DNA of 64,000 nucleotides from the NCBI RefSeq assembly GCF_004028155.1, contig NZ_SBII01000003.1:62001-126000 (forward strand), in the 5' to 3' direction. How positions within the stretch are numbered: position 1 is the first letter of the stretch; each line of letters begins with the position of its first letter. Under the pieces are notes generated by a model that did not search any database, had not been told where the DNA came from, and worked only from the letters and a program-made list of their open reading frames with translations. Positions 16,375-24,533 of this stretch are shown in pieces. A program made the position numbers and the translations under genes. The stretch comes from Flavobacterium cerinum (GTDB taxonomy: Bacteria > Bacteroidota > Bacteroidia > Flavobacteriales > Flavobacteriaceae).

Positions 16375-16515
16375 ATTATAAATAAGCGCTTTTTAGCGTG
16401 ATTAAATTTACACACATTTTATCGTTTATAATCCGTGTGAAAAATCCATTTATACTTAAATTATAAACAATGGTGTTAACAGAAAACATCCTGTAATTAT
16501 CATATGGTTTTGCCT

Positions 16516-17412
16516 CTACCTGTGCTCTTTATAGGTATTACCAGTCCAGATTTCCTGCAATTGTTTCCATTGAGAAATTGTTAAAGCATCTGATTTTGCT
16601 CCGGCGATGGCATCATTGAGCTGTTCCATCGTGCGAACACCTACAACGGCTGTAGTAACGGCAGGATGATCTATTACGTACCGCAGTACGGTTTCGGTTT
16701 GTGTTTTTCCTTCGCGAATTGCTTCAGGCAGCCTTTTCAAAATAGATTCAACCTCATCTTCATTTATCCCAATATAATCAGCAGCGGGTTTGTTAACCAG
16801 CAAACCACCTGCCATAGCACCGCGAGCAAGTACCCCAATTTCATTTTGAAGGAGGAGGTCAAGCGTTTCTTCTTCAGGGCGGCGGTCTAAAAGGCTATAC
16901 TGTGTCATTACCGCGGTGATGTTAGAGCGTTTTACATATTCCCTGATCACATTTGGGCGAATAGACGAAAGTCCGTAAGCTCTTATCTTACCCATATCGA
17001 CCAAACGCTCAAAAGCTTCAATGGTTTCATCCATTGGGTCATTTATGGTACCGCCGTGTAATAAATAAAGGTCAATATAATCCGTCTGCAATCGTTTCAG
17101 GCTTTCATCGATAGCTTTTAGTATGTATTCCTTACGCGGATACCACTCCCAGCCGCTGCCGTCCTGTTTCCATCGGTTGCCCACTTTTGTAGACACTAAT
17201 ATATCCTTTCGTTTTAATTTTATAGCATTGCCTAACAGGCGTTCGTTTTCTCCGTTTTCATAAAGATCGGCCGTATCAAAAAGTGTAATGCCGTCATCAA
17301 TCGCTTTACTGATTATCTCATTCGTATGGGTATTGGAACTTTTTAAAGACATGCAGCCAAAACTGACCTCGCTTACTTTAAAACCTGCTTTTATAAGGGA
17401 TTTGTATTTCAT
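16516..17412 (-). CDS. aldo/keto reductase
   Basis: A 298-residue NAD(P)H-dependent oxidoreductase with a TIM barrel. The catalytic tetrad is present: D47 (LFDTADLYENG), Y52, K75 (VSTKVGNRW region) and H119 (LYLLHGG). The C-terminal NADPH-binding part (VVGVRTMEQLND) is recognisable. Substrate unknown. Single gene, divergent from the hemolysin III-type gene. Confidence 0.88.
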   Translation of the reverse strand: MKYKSLIKAGFKVSEVSFGCMSLKSSNTHTNEIISKAIDDGITLFDTADLYENGENERLLGNAIKLKRKDILVSTKVGNRWKQDGSGWEWYPRKEYILKAIDESLKRLQTDYIDLYLLHGGTINDPMDETIEAFERLVDMGKIRAYGLSSIRPNVIREYVKRSNITAVMTQYSLLDRRPEEETLDLLLQNEIGVLARGAMAGGLLVNKPAADYIGINEDEVESILKRLPEAIREGKTQTETVLRYVIDHPAVTTAVVGVRTMEQLNDAIAGAKSDALTISQWKQLQEIWTGNTYKEHR

Positions 17413-17553
17413 AATAATAACAGCCTGAATTTAGCCGAAAACAAATTTAAGAATAATAGTTTTAGCAGTGCTGAAAGGATAATTTATGTTTTATTTAATT
17501 ATTCAAAACAGGGCAATAGTGTATCTTTATACTATGATTAAAGCAATTACCCA

Positions 17554-18189
17554 ATGCCTAAAAAAAATAGAAAAAGTGAAGAATTCTGGAATGTAATTAC
17601 CCACGGTACAGGGACATTACTCTCTTTTGTCGCTTTGGGAGTTCTTGTAATTTTTTCTGTTTTTAGAGGAACGATGATCCATTTTGCAGCCTCGCTTGTT
17701 TTTGGTTTAAGCCTTGTGCTGCTGTACTCTGCCTCTACTCTTTATCATGCAGCTTATACCTTAAAATGGAAACGCATTTTTCAAAAAGCAGACCATATCT
17801 GTATCTATATTCTCATTGCAGGAACGTATACTCCCATAGCTTTATTAGGATTAAAAGGAGTTTGGGGCTGGACGGTGTTTGGCTGTATATGGGCTTTTGC
17901 CCTTGCAGGATTTATTTTTAAGTTTTCGCCCCTGCAAAGATCAGAGAAAATATCACTAATTCTTTATGCTTTAATGGGATGGCTTATTATTACTGTAATT
18001 AAGCCTTTGATAGAAAACCTTGCGCCCGAAGCACTCTATTATCTTCTAGGCGGTGGTTTGTGTTATACCTTTGGTATTTACTTTTTTGTGAAAGAAAAAA
18101 TACCTTATAATCATACTATCTGGCATATATTTGTTTTAAGTGGCAGTGCGCTCCATTTCTTTGGTATCTTTTTCTATCTGATACCTTAA
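17554..18189 (+). CDS. hemolysin III/YqfA-type membrane protein
   Basis: A 211-residue seven-helix membrane protein of the HlyIII (PAQR-like) family. Diagnostic features are the N-terminal EEFWNVITHGTGTLLSFVALG, ASTLYHAAY in the third helix region, ADHICIYILIAGTYTP, and the C-terminal HTIWHIFVLSGSALHFFGI. The conserved histidines and aspartate (H in ITHG, D in ADH, HxxxH at the end) form the zinc site of PAQR-like proteins. A role in membrane lipid homeostasis is inferred from the family, not shown here. Confidence 0.9.
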   Translation: MPKKNRKSEEFWNVITHGTGTLLSFVALGVLVIFSVFRGTMIHFAASLVFGLSLVLLYSASTLYHAAYTLKWKRIFQKADHICIYILIAGTYTPIALLGLKGVWGWTVFGCIWAFALAGFIFKFSPLQRSEKISLILYALMGWLIITVIKPLIENLAPEALYYLLGGGLCYTFGIYFFVKEKIPYNHTIWHIFVLSGSALHFFGIFFYLIP

Positions 18190-18249
18190 TCCTTAGAATA
18201 AATTATTATTTTTAAATAAATTTTTACAGTATACCCCCTTATATATACC

Positions 18250-21200
18250 TTGAAAAACAATTCTACATCATATCCTTTTCTGCGTGGCGGCGGAGAAATG
18301 GGCGAACTCACAAACAATTATAACTGGGCATCTACTCCGGTTGGTGCTATAGATCAATGGCCTCAAAACCTGCGTAATACTGTTTCCATGATACTATCTT
18401 CGAAATTCCCTATGTTTTTATGGTGGGGAGAAGATCTTATCCAATTTTATAATGATGCATACCGGCCCAGCCTTGGTAATAACGGGAAACACCCTTTAGC
18501 CCTTGGACAAAAGGGTGTAGATTGCTGGCAGGAAATCTGGGATACCATTTATCCTCTAATACAGAAGGTTCGGCTTAAAAACAAAAGTGCATGGAGTGAA
18601 GACCTGTTATTGCCTATTTATCGAAATGGTGCTATTGAAGATGTATACTGGACTTTTAGCTTTAGCGGCATAACCGGTGATGATGATAATGTTGAAGGTG
18701 TATTGGTAGTATGTACCGAAACTACCGAAAAGGTAAAAAACCTGGCGCGTATTGAAGATGCCAAAAACGAACTGGAATTTGCCATTGAAGCTGCCGAACT
18801 GGGTGTGTGGGATTATAACCCTGCCACTAATAAGTTTACTGGCAATGCCCGGCTTAAAAACTGGTTTGGTTTATCTGCCGATGGCGAAATACTTCTTTCA
18901 AATGCTGTAGATTCTATAATAGAAGAAGACAGGCAGCGTGTATCTGATGCGATACTCGAATCGCTTAATTATGAATCGGGCGGACATTATGACATTGAAT
19001 ATACAATTAAAAACCCTGTTACAAATGAGCTGAGAACGGTGAGGGCAAAAGGTCGTGCCTGGTTTGGTACTGATACTATTGCCTATCGTTTTAATAGTAC
19101 TCTACAAGATATAACAGACCGTAAAAAGGCACAAAAAGAGATTGCGAAAGCAAATCATCTAACCAACTTATCAGTAAAAAGTGCCGGTATTGGTGTTTTT
19201 AATATTGATCTGGCTACAGGGTCTATAGAATATACTCCTTCTTTTGCTTTAATATTAACGGGTGACAGCACCAGAAAAGAAATTAACCGTCAGGCTTTTA
19301 TAAAACACATACACCCCGATGATCTTGAAGAAAGAGCAATTGCTCTAAAAGAAGGTGTAAAAACAAACGAATTTTATTATTCTCCCCGAGTTATATGGGA
19401 TGATGGAACCATACACCGAATGGTTGTTATGGGATCTAATACTTTTGATGCTTCGGGTAAGCCTGTTTCTTTTTCGGGAACAGTAAGGGATATCACTGTC
19501 TTTGAAAACCAAAAAACAGCTCTTGCCGAAGCTGATATCAAGTTTAGAAATGTAACGAACAGTTCGCCTACGGGTCTTTGGCTGTCTGATACTGAAGGAA
19601 GAATAACCTACATTAATAAAACACTTATTGAATGGAGTGGTATATCGCATGATGGCTATACCGATGGCGAATGGATCAATTATATATTTGAAGAAGACAG
19701 GGAGCTATGTGCAGCACTGTTTCAAATAGCTATAGCAGATCATTCGCATTATGAGGTGATCTTCCGATTAAATAAAGCCAACGGAAAAACATCATGGTGT
19801 CGTGCTGCCGGAGATCCATATTATAACAATGATGGTAGTTTTGCAGGGTATGCAGGGTATTGCATGGATATTAACGAGATCATTGAAGGGCGTAAAGCAC
19901 TTATGGAAAGTGAAGAGCGTTTTAGGTCTATGGTCGAAGAAGCTCCTGTTGCTACCTGCCTCTTTATGGGAAGGGAGTTACGTCTGGAAATTGCCAACGA
20001 AATTATGTTAAGCTACTGGAATGTAGACAACTCTGTAATTGGATTACCGTTAGCCAAAGCAGTACCCGAACTAAAAGGACAGCCCTTTCTGGACATTTTA
20101 GATAACGTTTTTACTACCGGAGTAACCTACCATGCAAGTGCTGCTCCTGCACTGCTTAATATAGGCGGTATACCGGGAACTTATTATTTTGACTTTACTT
20201 ATAAACCTCTTTTTAATGCAAAAGGTGAAGTATATGCCATTATGGATATGGCAATAGATGTTACCGAACAGGTACGTGCACGACAGAAAATTGAAAACAC
20301 TCAAACCGCTTTAACAGGAGCAATAGAACTTGCAGAGCTTGCTACCTGGAGCCTTGACATTAAAAAGAATATTTTTAATTACTCTACCCGCTACATGAAC
20401 TGGATGGGAATAACTGAAAATTTACAAACAGTTAATAGTGCTTTTGTATCGTTACCGGAAGAATTTACAGAAGAGGTAGATACCGCTCTAAAAACGGCTT
20501 CCAGAAAAGGGTCCAGCGGTATTTATGAAAATATACATCCTGTTATTAACCGTATTACCGGAGAGATAAGAATTATACACTCGCAGGCTCAGGTAGTAAT
20601 GGATGCTACAGGAAATCCTGAATTTTTGAGCGGCAGTGCACAGGATATTACCAAAGAACGAAAACTTCAGCAGGAACTGGAATTTCAGGTGGAGCAGCGC
20701 ACAGAACAGTTACAGCAGGCAAATTCTGAACTGGCTGAAGCGATCAAAGCATTACAGCAAAACAATCAGGAATTAAGACAGTTTGCCTATATAGCATCTC
20801 ACGATTTACAGGAGCCTACAAGAAAGATAAGTATCTTCTCTAAAATGCTGAAAGAGAGTCTGGGTAGTATTGACGACCGTTCAAGAACTTACCTCAATAA
20901 AATAAACAATTCTGCCGACAGGATGGGGAACCTTATTCAGGATGTACTCGCCTACTCGCAGCTATCTAAGGAAGCTGACTTTTTTGTATCGGTAGACCTT
21001 GATAAAATTGCTAAGGAGACCATAACCGACTTTGAGCTATCTATTGAACAGACGGGTGCTGTTATAGTTTGTAAAGACCTCCCTGTTATAGATGCTATAC
21101 CGCGGCAAATGTCGCAGCTGTTTAGTAATCTTATTTCTAATTCACTTAAATACAAACGCATTAATGTAACTCCAAAAATCACCATAACAGCAACGTTGTT

Positions 21201-21471
21201 ACCCAAAGGTACAGTCTCGAAGCTGGATAAGGAAAAGGACTATTACAGAATAGAATTTATGGATAACGGCATAGGATTCCATCAGGATTATGCAGAGAAG
21301 ATCTTTGATATTTTCCAGCGATTACATGGAAAATCAGAATATTCAGGAACTGGAATCGGTTTGTCGATATGTAAAAAGATCATCCAGAACCATCATGGTA
21401 ATATTGAGGTCAGGGCATCTGAAGATATAGGAGCACTTTTTGTAATTATACTTCCTGCGGCACAAAACTAA
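18250..21471 (+). CDS. multi-PAS sensor histidine kinase
   Basis: A 1073-residue cytosolic kinase without membrane helices. About six PAS/PAC modules fill residues 20-815, followed by a coiled coil (815-845, EQRTEQLQQANSELAEAIK), a HisKA domain with the phospho-accepting His851 (AYIASHDLQEP), and a HATPase domain with the N box (LFSNLISNSLKYK) and G boxes (DNGIGF, GTGIGLS). The start is TTG at 18250. An ATG at 18298 would remove part of the conserved FLRGGGEMGEL opening that homologues keep, so TTG is preferred. No receiver domain is attached; a truncated LuxR-type regulator lies immediately downstream on the other strand, possibly a lost partner. Confidence 0.88.
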   Translation: MKNNSTSYPFLRGGGEMGELTNNYNWASTPVGAIDQWPQNLRNTVSMILSSKFPMFLWWGEDLIQFYNDAYRPSLGNNGKHPLALGQKGVDCWQEIWDTIYPLIQKVRLKNKSAWSEDLLLPIYRNGAIEDVYWTFSFSGITGDDDNVEGVLVVCTETTEKVKNLARIEDAKNELEFAIEAAELGVWDYNPATNKFTGNARLKNWFGLSADGEILLSNAVDSIIEEDRQRVSDAILESLNYESGGHYDIEYTIKNPVTNELRTVRAKGRAWFGTDTIAYRFNSTLQDITDRKKAQKEIAKANHLTNLSVKSAGIGVFNIDLATGSIEYTPSFALILTGDSTRKEINRQAFIKHIHPDDLEERAIALKEGVKTNEFYYSPRVIWDDGTIHRMVVMGSNTFDASGKPVSFSGTVRDITVFENQKTALAEADIKFRNVTNSSPTGLWLSDTEGRITYINKTLIEWSGISHDGYTDGEWINYIFEEDRELCAALFQIAIADHSHYEVIFRLNKANGKTSWCRAAGDPYYNNDGSFAGYAGYCMDINEIIEGRKALMESEERFRSMVEEAPVATCLFMGRELRLEIANEIMLSYWNVDNSVIGLPLAKAVPELKGQPFLDILDNVFTTGVTYHASAAPALLNIGGIPGTYYFDFTYKPLFNAKGEVYAIMDMAIDVTEQVRARQKIENTQTALTGAIELAELATWSLDIKKNIFNYSTRYMNWMGITENLQTVNSAFVSLPEEFTEEVDTALKTASRKGSSGIYENIHPVINRITGEIRIIHSQAQVVMDATGNPEFLSGSAQDITKERKLQQELEFQVEQRTEQLQQANSELAEAIKALQQNNQELRQFAYIASHDLQEPTRKISIFSKMLKESLGSIDDRSRTYLNKINNSADRMGNLIQDVLAYSQLSKEADFFVSVDLDKIAKETITDFELSIEQTGAVIVCKDLPVIDAIPRQMSQLFSNLISNSLKYKRINVTPKITITATLLPKGTVSKLDKEKDYYRIEFMDNGIGFHQDYAEKIFDIFQRLHGKSEYSGTGIGLSICKKIIQNHHGNIEVRASEDIGALFVIILPAAQN

Positions 21472-21596
21472 GCCAGCAACCCTAAAGCCGAAGCCTTTTT
21501 AACGGCTTCCATAGCATTATCTGCATCCAGCTTTACAAGAATGCGCTGGCGGTGGGTATTTACCGTATGGATGGATATTGCGGCACTTTGGTGTAA
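21468..21596 (-). pseudogene. LuxR-type regulator, C-terminal fragment only
   Basis: The minus strand encodes about 43 residues ending in a stop: SIHTVNTHRQRILVKLDADN then AMEAVKKASALGLLA. This is the recognition helix and end of a LuxR/FixJ-type helix-turn-helix. Everything upstream (the receiver domain and first half of the HTH) is missing, and the sequence changes directly into a piece of another gene on the opposite strand. The stop overlaps the stop of the histidine kinase. Confidence 0.75.
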
Positions 21597-21754
21597 AAAC
21601 TGCAGTTTCGCTTACCAACATGCGGATACTGTGTACAGGAAATTATTATTCGAACCAAAAGGCTATTGATGAACTTGATGTTAATTTTGAACCTATTGAG
21701 AACGGTATCACCGAAGCTGTGGATTGGTTTAAACTAAAAGGTATTATCTACTAA
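21590..21754 (+). pseudogene. NAD-dependent epimerase/reductase, C-terminal fragment only
   Basis: The plus strand encodes GVKTAVSLTNMRIL, then NYYSNQKAIDELDVNFEP and IENGITEAVDWFKLKGIIY before TAA. This is the typical end of dihydroflavonol-reductase-like nucleotide-sugar epimerases (YY...KA..EL.....P...GI.E...W). There is no start codon and no Rossmann domain. It abuts the LuxR fragment, so both genes lost their 5' ends at the same point. Confidence 0.72.
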
Positions 21755-21763
21755 CGGTATAAT

Positions 21764-21854
21764 TGCGTGAGGGATAGCAGCGGCATTCCCGAAGAGAAAC
21801 GAAGGGATACAGCGTATAGCCCGGCCCCGGAATGCAATGGAGGGGACACGCCCA
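21764..21854. ncRNA. Flavobacterium-type structured intergenic repeat
   Basis: GC-rich 90-nt element in an AT-rich gap. It begins GCGTGAGGGATAGCAGCGGC, has GGGATACAGCG...AGCCCGGCCCC in the middle and ends GGGGACACGCCC. The ends GCGTG (21765-21769) and CACGC (21847-21851) pair, and CCCC/GGGG form an inner stem. I recognise this GCGTGAGGGAT...AGCCCG...ACACGCCC pattern as a repeat frequent between genes of Flavobacterium. It may be the Rfam Flavo-1 motif, but I could not check. Function unknown. Confidence 0.65.
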
Positions 21855-21919
21855 AAATGCCGATTTTATATTTAAGAAAAGCCTAACAGGCATTGATTTA
21901 AAAAACCAAACTTTTTATG

Positions 21920-21927
21920 TAATTTTG
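21920..21927 (+). promoter_or_regulatory. -7 promoter element for aguB
   Basis: TAATTTTG, a perfect TAnnTTTG match, 25 nt before the ATG at 21953. Confidence 0.5.
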
Positions 21928-21952
21928 CCCCTCAAATTTTTATGTAACTGCC

Positions 21953-22828
21953 ATGACAAAAGTAAAAGTAGGATTAGTACAGATGAGCTGTGTTAAAGAC
22001 AAGCAGCCCAATCTTGATAAAGCAATAAGAGAAATTCGCAATGCTGCAAAGCAGGGCGCACAGATAGTATGCCTTCAGGAGCTGTTTACATCGCTGTATT
22101 TTTGCGATGTTGAAGATTATGAAAACTTTAAACTGGCAGAAGCTATCCCTGGTCCGTCTACTGATGTGCTTAGCGAAATAGCCAAAGAGCTGAATGTTGT
22201 TATTATTGCATCGTTATTTGAAAAACGTGCGCAGGGTCTTTACCACAATACTACAGCAGTTATTGACGCTGATGGTACGTATCTTGGTAAATACCGTAAA
22301 ATGCATATTCCGGATGATCCGGCTTTCTACGAGAAATTCTACTTTACCCCGGGCGACCTGGGTTATAAAACATTCCAGACGAAGTATGCCAAAATTGGTA
22401 TCCTTATCTGCTGGGATCAATGGTACCCGGAGGCTAGCCGTATCACGGCGCTTATGGGTGCAGAAATTATGTTCTACCCTACTGCTATCGGATGGGCTAC
22501 ATCGCAGGATGAAGATACCAACAAAGAGCAGTATGATGCATGGCAGATCATTCAGCGTTCTCACGCTGTAGCCAATGGTGTTCACGTTGTGAGCGTTAAC
22601 CGTGTAGGCTTTGAGCAGGAAGGCGAAATGAAATTCTGGGGTGGCAGTTTTGTGGCTAACCCACAAGGTAAGCTTATGTACCTTGCATCTCATGAAAATG
22701 AAGAAACTACAGTTGTTGAACTTGAAACTAAAGATACCGATCATTACCGTACCCACTGGCCTTTCTTACGCGACCGTAGAATTGACAGCTACCAGCCGAT
22801 AACAAAACGTTACCTTGATGAGGATTAA
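21953..22828 (+). CDS. aguB: N-carbamoylputrescine amidase
   Basis: A 291-residue carbon-nitrogen hydrolase (nitrilase fold). It hydrolyses N-carbamoylputrescine to putrescine, CO2 and ammonia. The catalytic triad is visible: Glu43 (CLQELF), Lys116 (YRKMHIP) and Cys153 (LICWDQWYPEASR). The motif DDPAFYEKFYFTPGD is characteristic of AguB rather than other nitrilases. It is followed 100 nt downstream by aguA, so the two steps from agmatine to putrescine are encoded together. Confidence 0.93.
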   Translation: MTKVKVGLVQMSCVKDKQPNLDKAIREIRNAAKQGAQIVCLQELFTSLYFCDVEDYENFKLAEAIPGPSTDVLSEIAKELNVVIIASLFEKRAQGLYHNTTAVIDADGTYLGKYRKMHIPDDPAFYEKFYFTPGDLGYKTFQTKYAKIGILICWDQWYPEASRITALMGAEIMFYPTAIGWATSQDEDTNKEQYDAWQIIQRSHAVANGVHVVSVNRVGFEQEGEMKFWGGSFVANPQGKLMYLASHENEETTVVELETKDTDHYRTHWPFLRDRRIDSYQPITKRYLDED

Positions 22829-22886
22829 TTTTTTGTTTCAGGTTTCAAGTTTAAGGGTTAATTCCCGTTATTAGAATTTACATACA

Positions 22887-22910
22887 GTCACCCTGAGCTT
22901 GTCGAAGGGC
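22887..22910. repeat. dispersed short repeat between aguB and aguA
   Basis: Contains CCCTGAGCTTGTCGAAGGG, an imperfect inverted repeat (CCCT/AGGG ends) seen in intergenic regions of many bacterial genomes (from memory). It sits just upstream of the aguA start. Confidence 0.55.
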
Positions 22911-22928
22911 AATTATAATATTAAGTCA

Positions 22929-23996
22929 ATGGCTTTTCATACCAACAATACACCTAAGCAACTAGGTTTCCATTTTCCTGCCGAATTTGAGCAGCAACGT
23001 GCGCTTTGGCTTTCATGGCCGCACAAAGAGGCTTCATGGCCGGGAAAACTGCATACAATTTACAAACCGTACTGTGAATTTATTTTACAGGTGTCGCGCC
23101 ATCAAAAAGTATGCATTAATGTTGCAGATGCTGCTATGCAGCAATTTGCCTTAACAGAGATCGAAAAATTTGCTCCTCTTGTTGCGGGTGCTCAACTTAA
23201 CGCAATCAGTTTTTACCTGCACCCTACTAACGATGCATGGTGCCGTGACCACGGTCCTGCCTTTGTAGTAAACAGGCAAACCGGAGAGAAAGCTATTGTG
23301 GACTGGGGTTATAACGCATGGGGTGATAAATATCCTCCATACGACCTGGATGATGTTATTCCTACACGTATTGGAGAAGCTTTAGGTTTAAAAGTATTCC
23401 ATCCCGATATTGTAATGGAAGGCGGCAGTGTTGAGTTTAACGGTAAGGGTACACTTCTTACAACTACAGCATGTCTGCTTAACAAAAACCGTAACCCACA
23501 CCTGTCTCAAAAACAAATTGAGGAATATCTTAACGAATACTATGGTGCTGAGCATATATTATGGCTTGGCGACGGTATTGTGGGTGATGATACCGACGGA
23601 CATATTGATGATATTACCCGTTTTGTAAATGAAGATACCGTGGTTACCGTGGTAGAACAGGATAAAAACGATGATAACTACGAATTACTACAGGAGAACC
23701 TAAAAAACCTTCATGCCATGCGCCTTGAAAATGGCAAACAGCTTAATGTTATTGAGCTGCCTATGCCAAAGGCTGTTATTTATGAGGATCAGCGTTTACC
23801 TGCATCGTATGCTAACTTCTATATTGCGAACAAAAGTATTATAGTACCTACTTTCCAGGATAGCGTTAATGATGTTAAAGCACTGGATATTATCCAATCG
23901 TGCTTTAAAGACAGGGAAATCATAGGTATTGATTCTACCGACCTGATATGGGGTCTTGGAAGCTTCCATTGCTTAAGCCAACAGGAACCGGTTTAA
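22929..23996 (+). CDS. aguA: agmatine deiminase
   Basis: A 355-residue peptidylarginine-deiminase-type enzyme converting agmatine to N-carbamoylputrescine. Motifs are WLSWPHKEASWPG near the N-terminus, NDAWCRDHGPAFV, MEGGSVEFNGKGTLLTT, GDDTDGHIDDITRF (catalytic Asp/His) and WGLGSFHCLSQQEP at the C-terminus with the nucleophilic Cys. The ATG at 22929 is chosen: an upstream TTG at 22899 would translate the dispersed repeat. It is downstream of aguB, same direction. Confidence 0.93.
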   Translation: MAFHTNNTPKQLGFHFPAEFEQQRALWLSWPHKEASWPGKLHTIYKPYCEFILQVSRHQKVCINVADAAMQQFALTEIEKFAPLVAGAQLNAISFYLHPTNDAWCRDHGPAFVVNRQTGEKAIVDWGYNAWGDKYPPYDLDDVIPTRIGEALGLKVFHPDIVMEGGSVEFNGKGTLLTTTACLLNKNRNPHLSQKQIEEYLNEYYGAEHILWLGDGIVGDDTDGHIDDITRFVNEDTVVTVVEQDKNDDNYELLQENLKNLHAMRLENGKQLNVIELPMPKAVIYEDQRLPASYANFYIANKSIIVPTFQDSVNDVKALDIIQSCFKDREIIGIDSTDLIWGLGSFHCLSQQEPV

Positions 23997-24008
23997 TAGT
24001 GTTCAATA

Positions 24009-24072
24009 TTCAGTGATCAGTATTCAGAAGGCAGACTATGAGAAGCCAACAAACTGAATACTGATCACTGAA
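24009..24072. repeat. long hairpin between aguA and trxA
   Basis: Perfect 19-bp inverted repeat, TTCAGTGATCAGTATTCAG at 24009-24027 and its complement at 24054-24072, with a 26-nt loop. Each arm is itself made of heptamer-like units (TATTCAG/TGATCAG). The stop codon of the leftward thioredoxin gene (24065-24067) lies inside the right arm. It may act as a bidirectional terminator or be a mobile repeat. Confidence 0.75.
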
Positions 24073-24367
24073 AACTTTTAATAGTCCTGATAATATCTTC
24101 TTTAGGCACTACACCCGACTGCCTCCAAAGCATTTTACCTTTTTGAAACAACATTAATGTAGGTACGCCCTTTACCTGAAACTGCGGCGCAGCCATTAAT
24201 GCCTCGTTTTTATCTACATCTACTTTTATAATTTTTATGCTGTCACCCAACTCTTTCTTAACTTCGGTTAGTATTGGAGCAAGCATTTGGCAGGGTCCGC
24301 ACCAAGTAGCAAAAAAGTCGACCAAGACCGGGTCGTTACCGTTTATTATCTCCTGAAATTTTTCCAT
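24065..24367 (-). CDS. trxA: thioredoxin
   Basis: A 100-residue cytosolic thiol-disulfide oxidoreductase with the WCGPC active site (Cys23, Cys26), preceded by VLVDFFATW and followed by the cis-proline motif GVPTLMLF. Length and motifs are normal for thioredoxin. The last two residues and stop come from the hairpin repeat at 24054-24072, which suggests that the repeat replaced the original 3' end. It is convergent with aguA. Confidence 0.9.
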   Translation of the reverse strand: MEKFQEIINGNDPVLVDFFATWCGPCQMLAPILTEVKKELGDSIKIIKVDVDKNEALMAAPQFQVKGVPTLMLFQKGKMLWRQSGVVPKEDIIRTIKSFQ

Positions 24368-24533
24368 GTTCGTTTTTATTTACTGTAAAAATATTAAACA
24401 TATGGCTCCCGTTAAAAAGCATTAAGATAAATTTATAAAAGCTCATAATTCTTAGTTAAAGTAAGCCTTTACAAAGAGCAGCTCTTTCTTTCTAACAATT
24501 TTTTTCCTACTTTTAATCAAAAGAAATCGCACT

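Larger units (their letters stand above)
21472..21952. other. gene-free stretch made of gene remnants and a repeat
   Basis: No intact gene. It holds the LuxR fragment, the epimerase fragment, the structured repeat and the aguB promoter. It reads as a deletion scar. Confidence 0.7.

Noticed and set aside
22214-22756. A 180-codon open frame on the minus strand
   Set aside because: Opposite aguB, whose catalytic triad is intact; composition is that of an antisense shadow.
22899-22928. Earlier TTG start for aguA
   Set aside because: It would translate the dispersed CCTGAGCTTGTCGAAGG repeat; the ATG at 22929 fits the family start.
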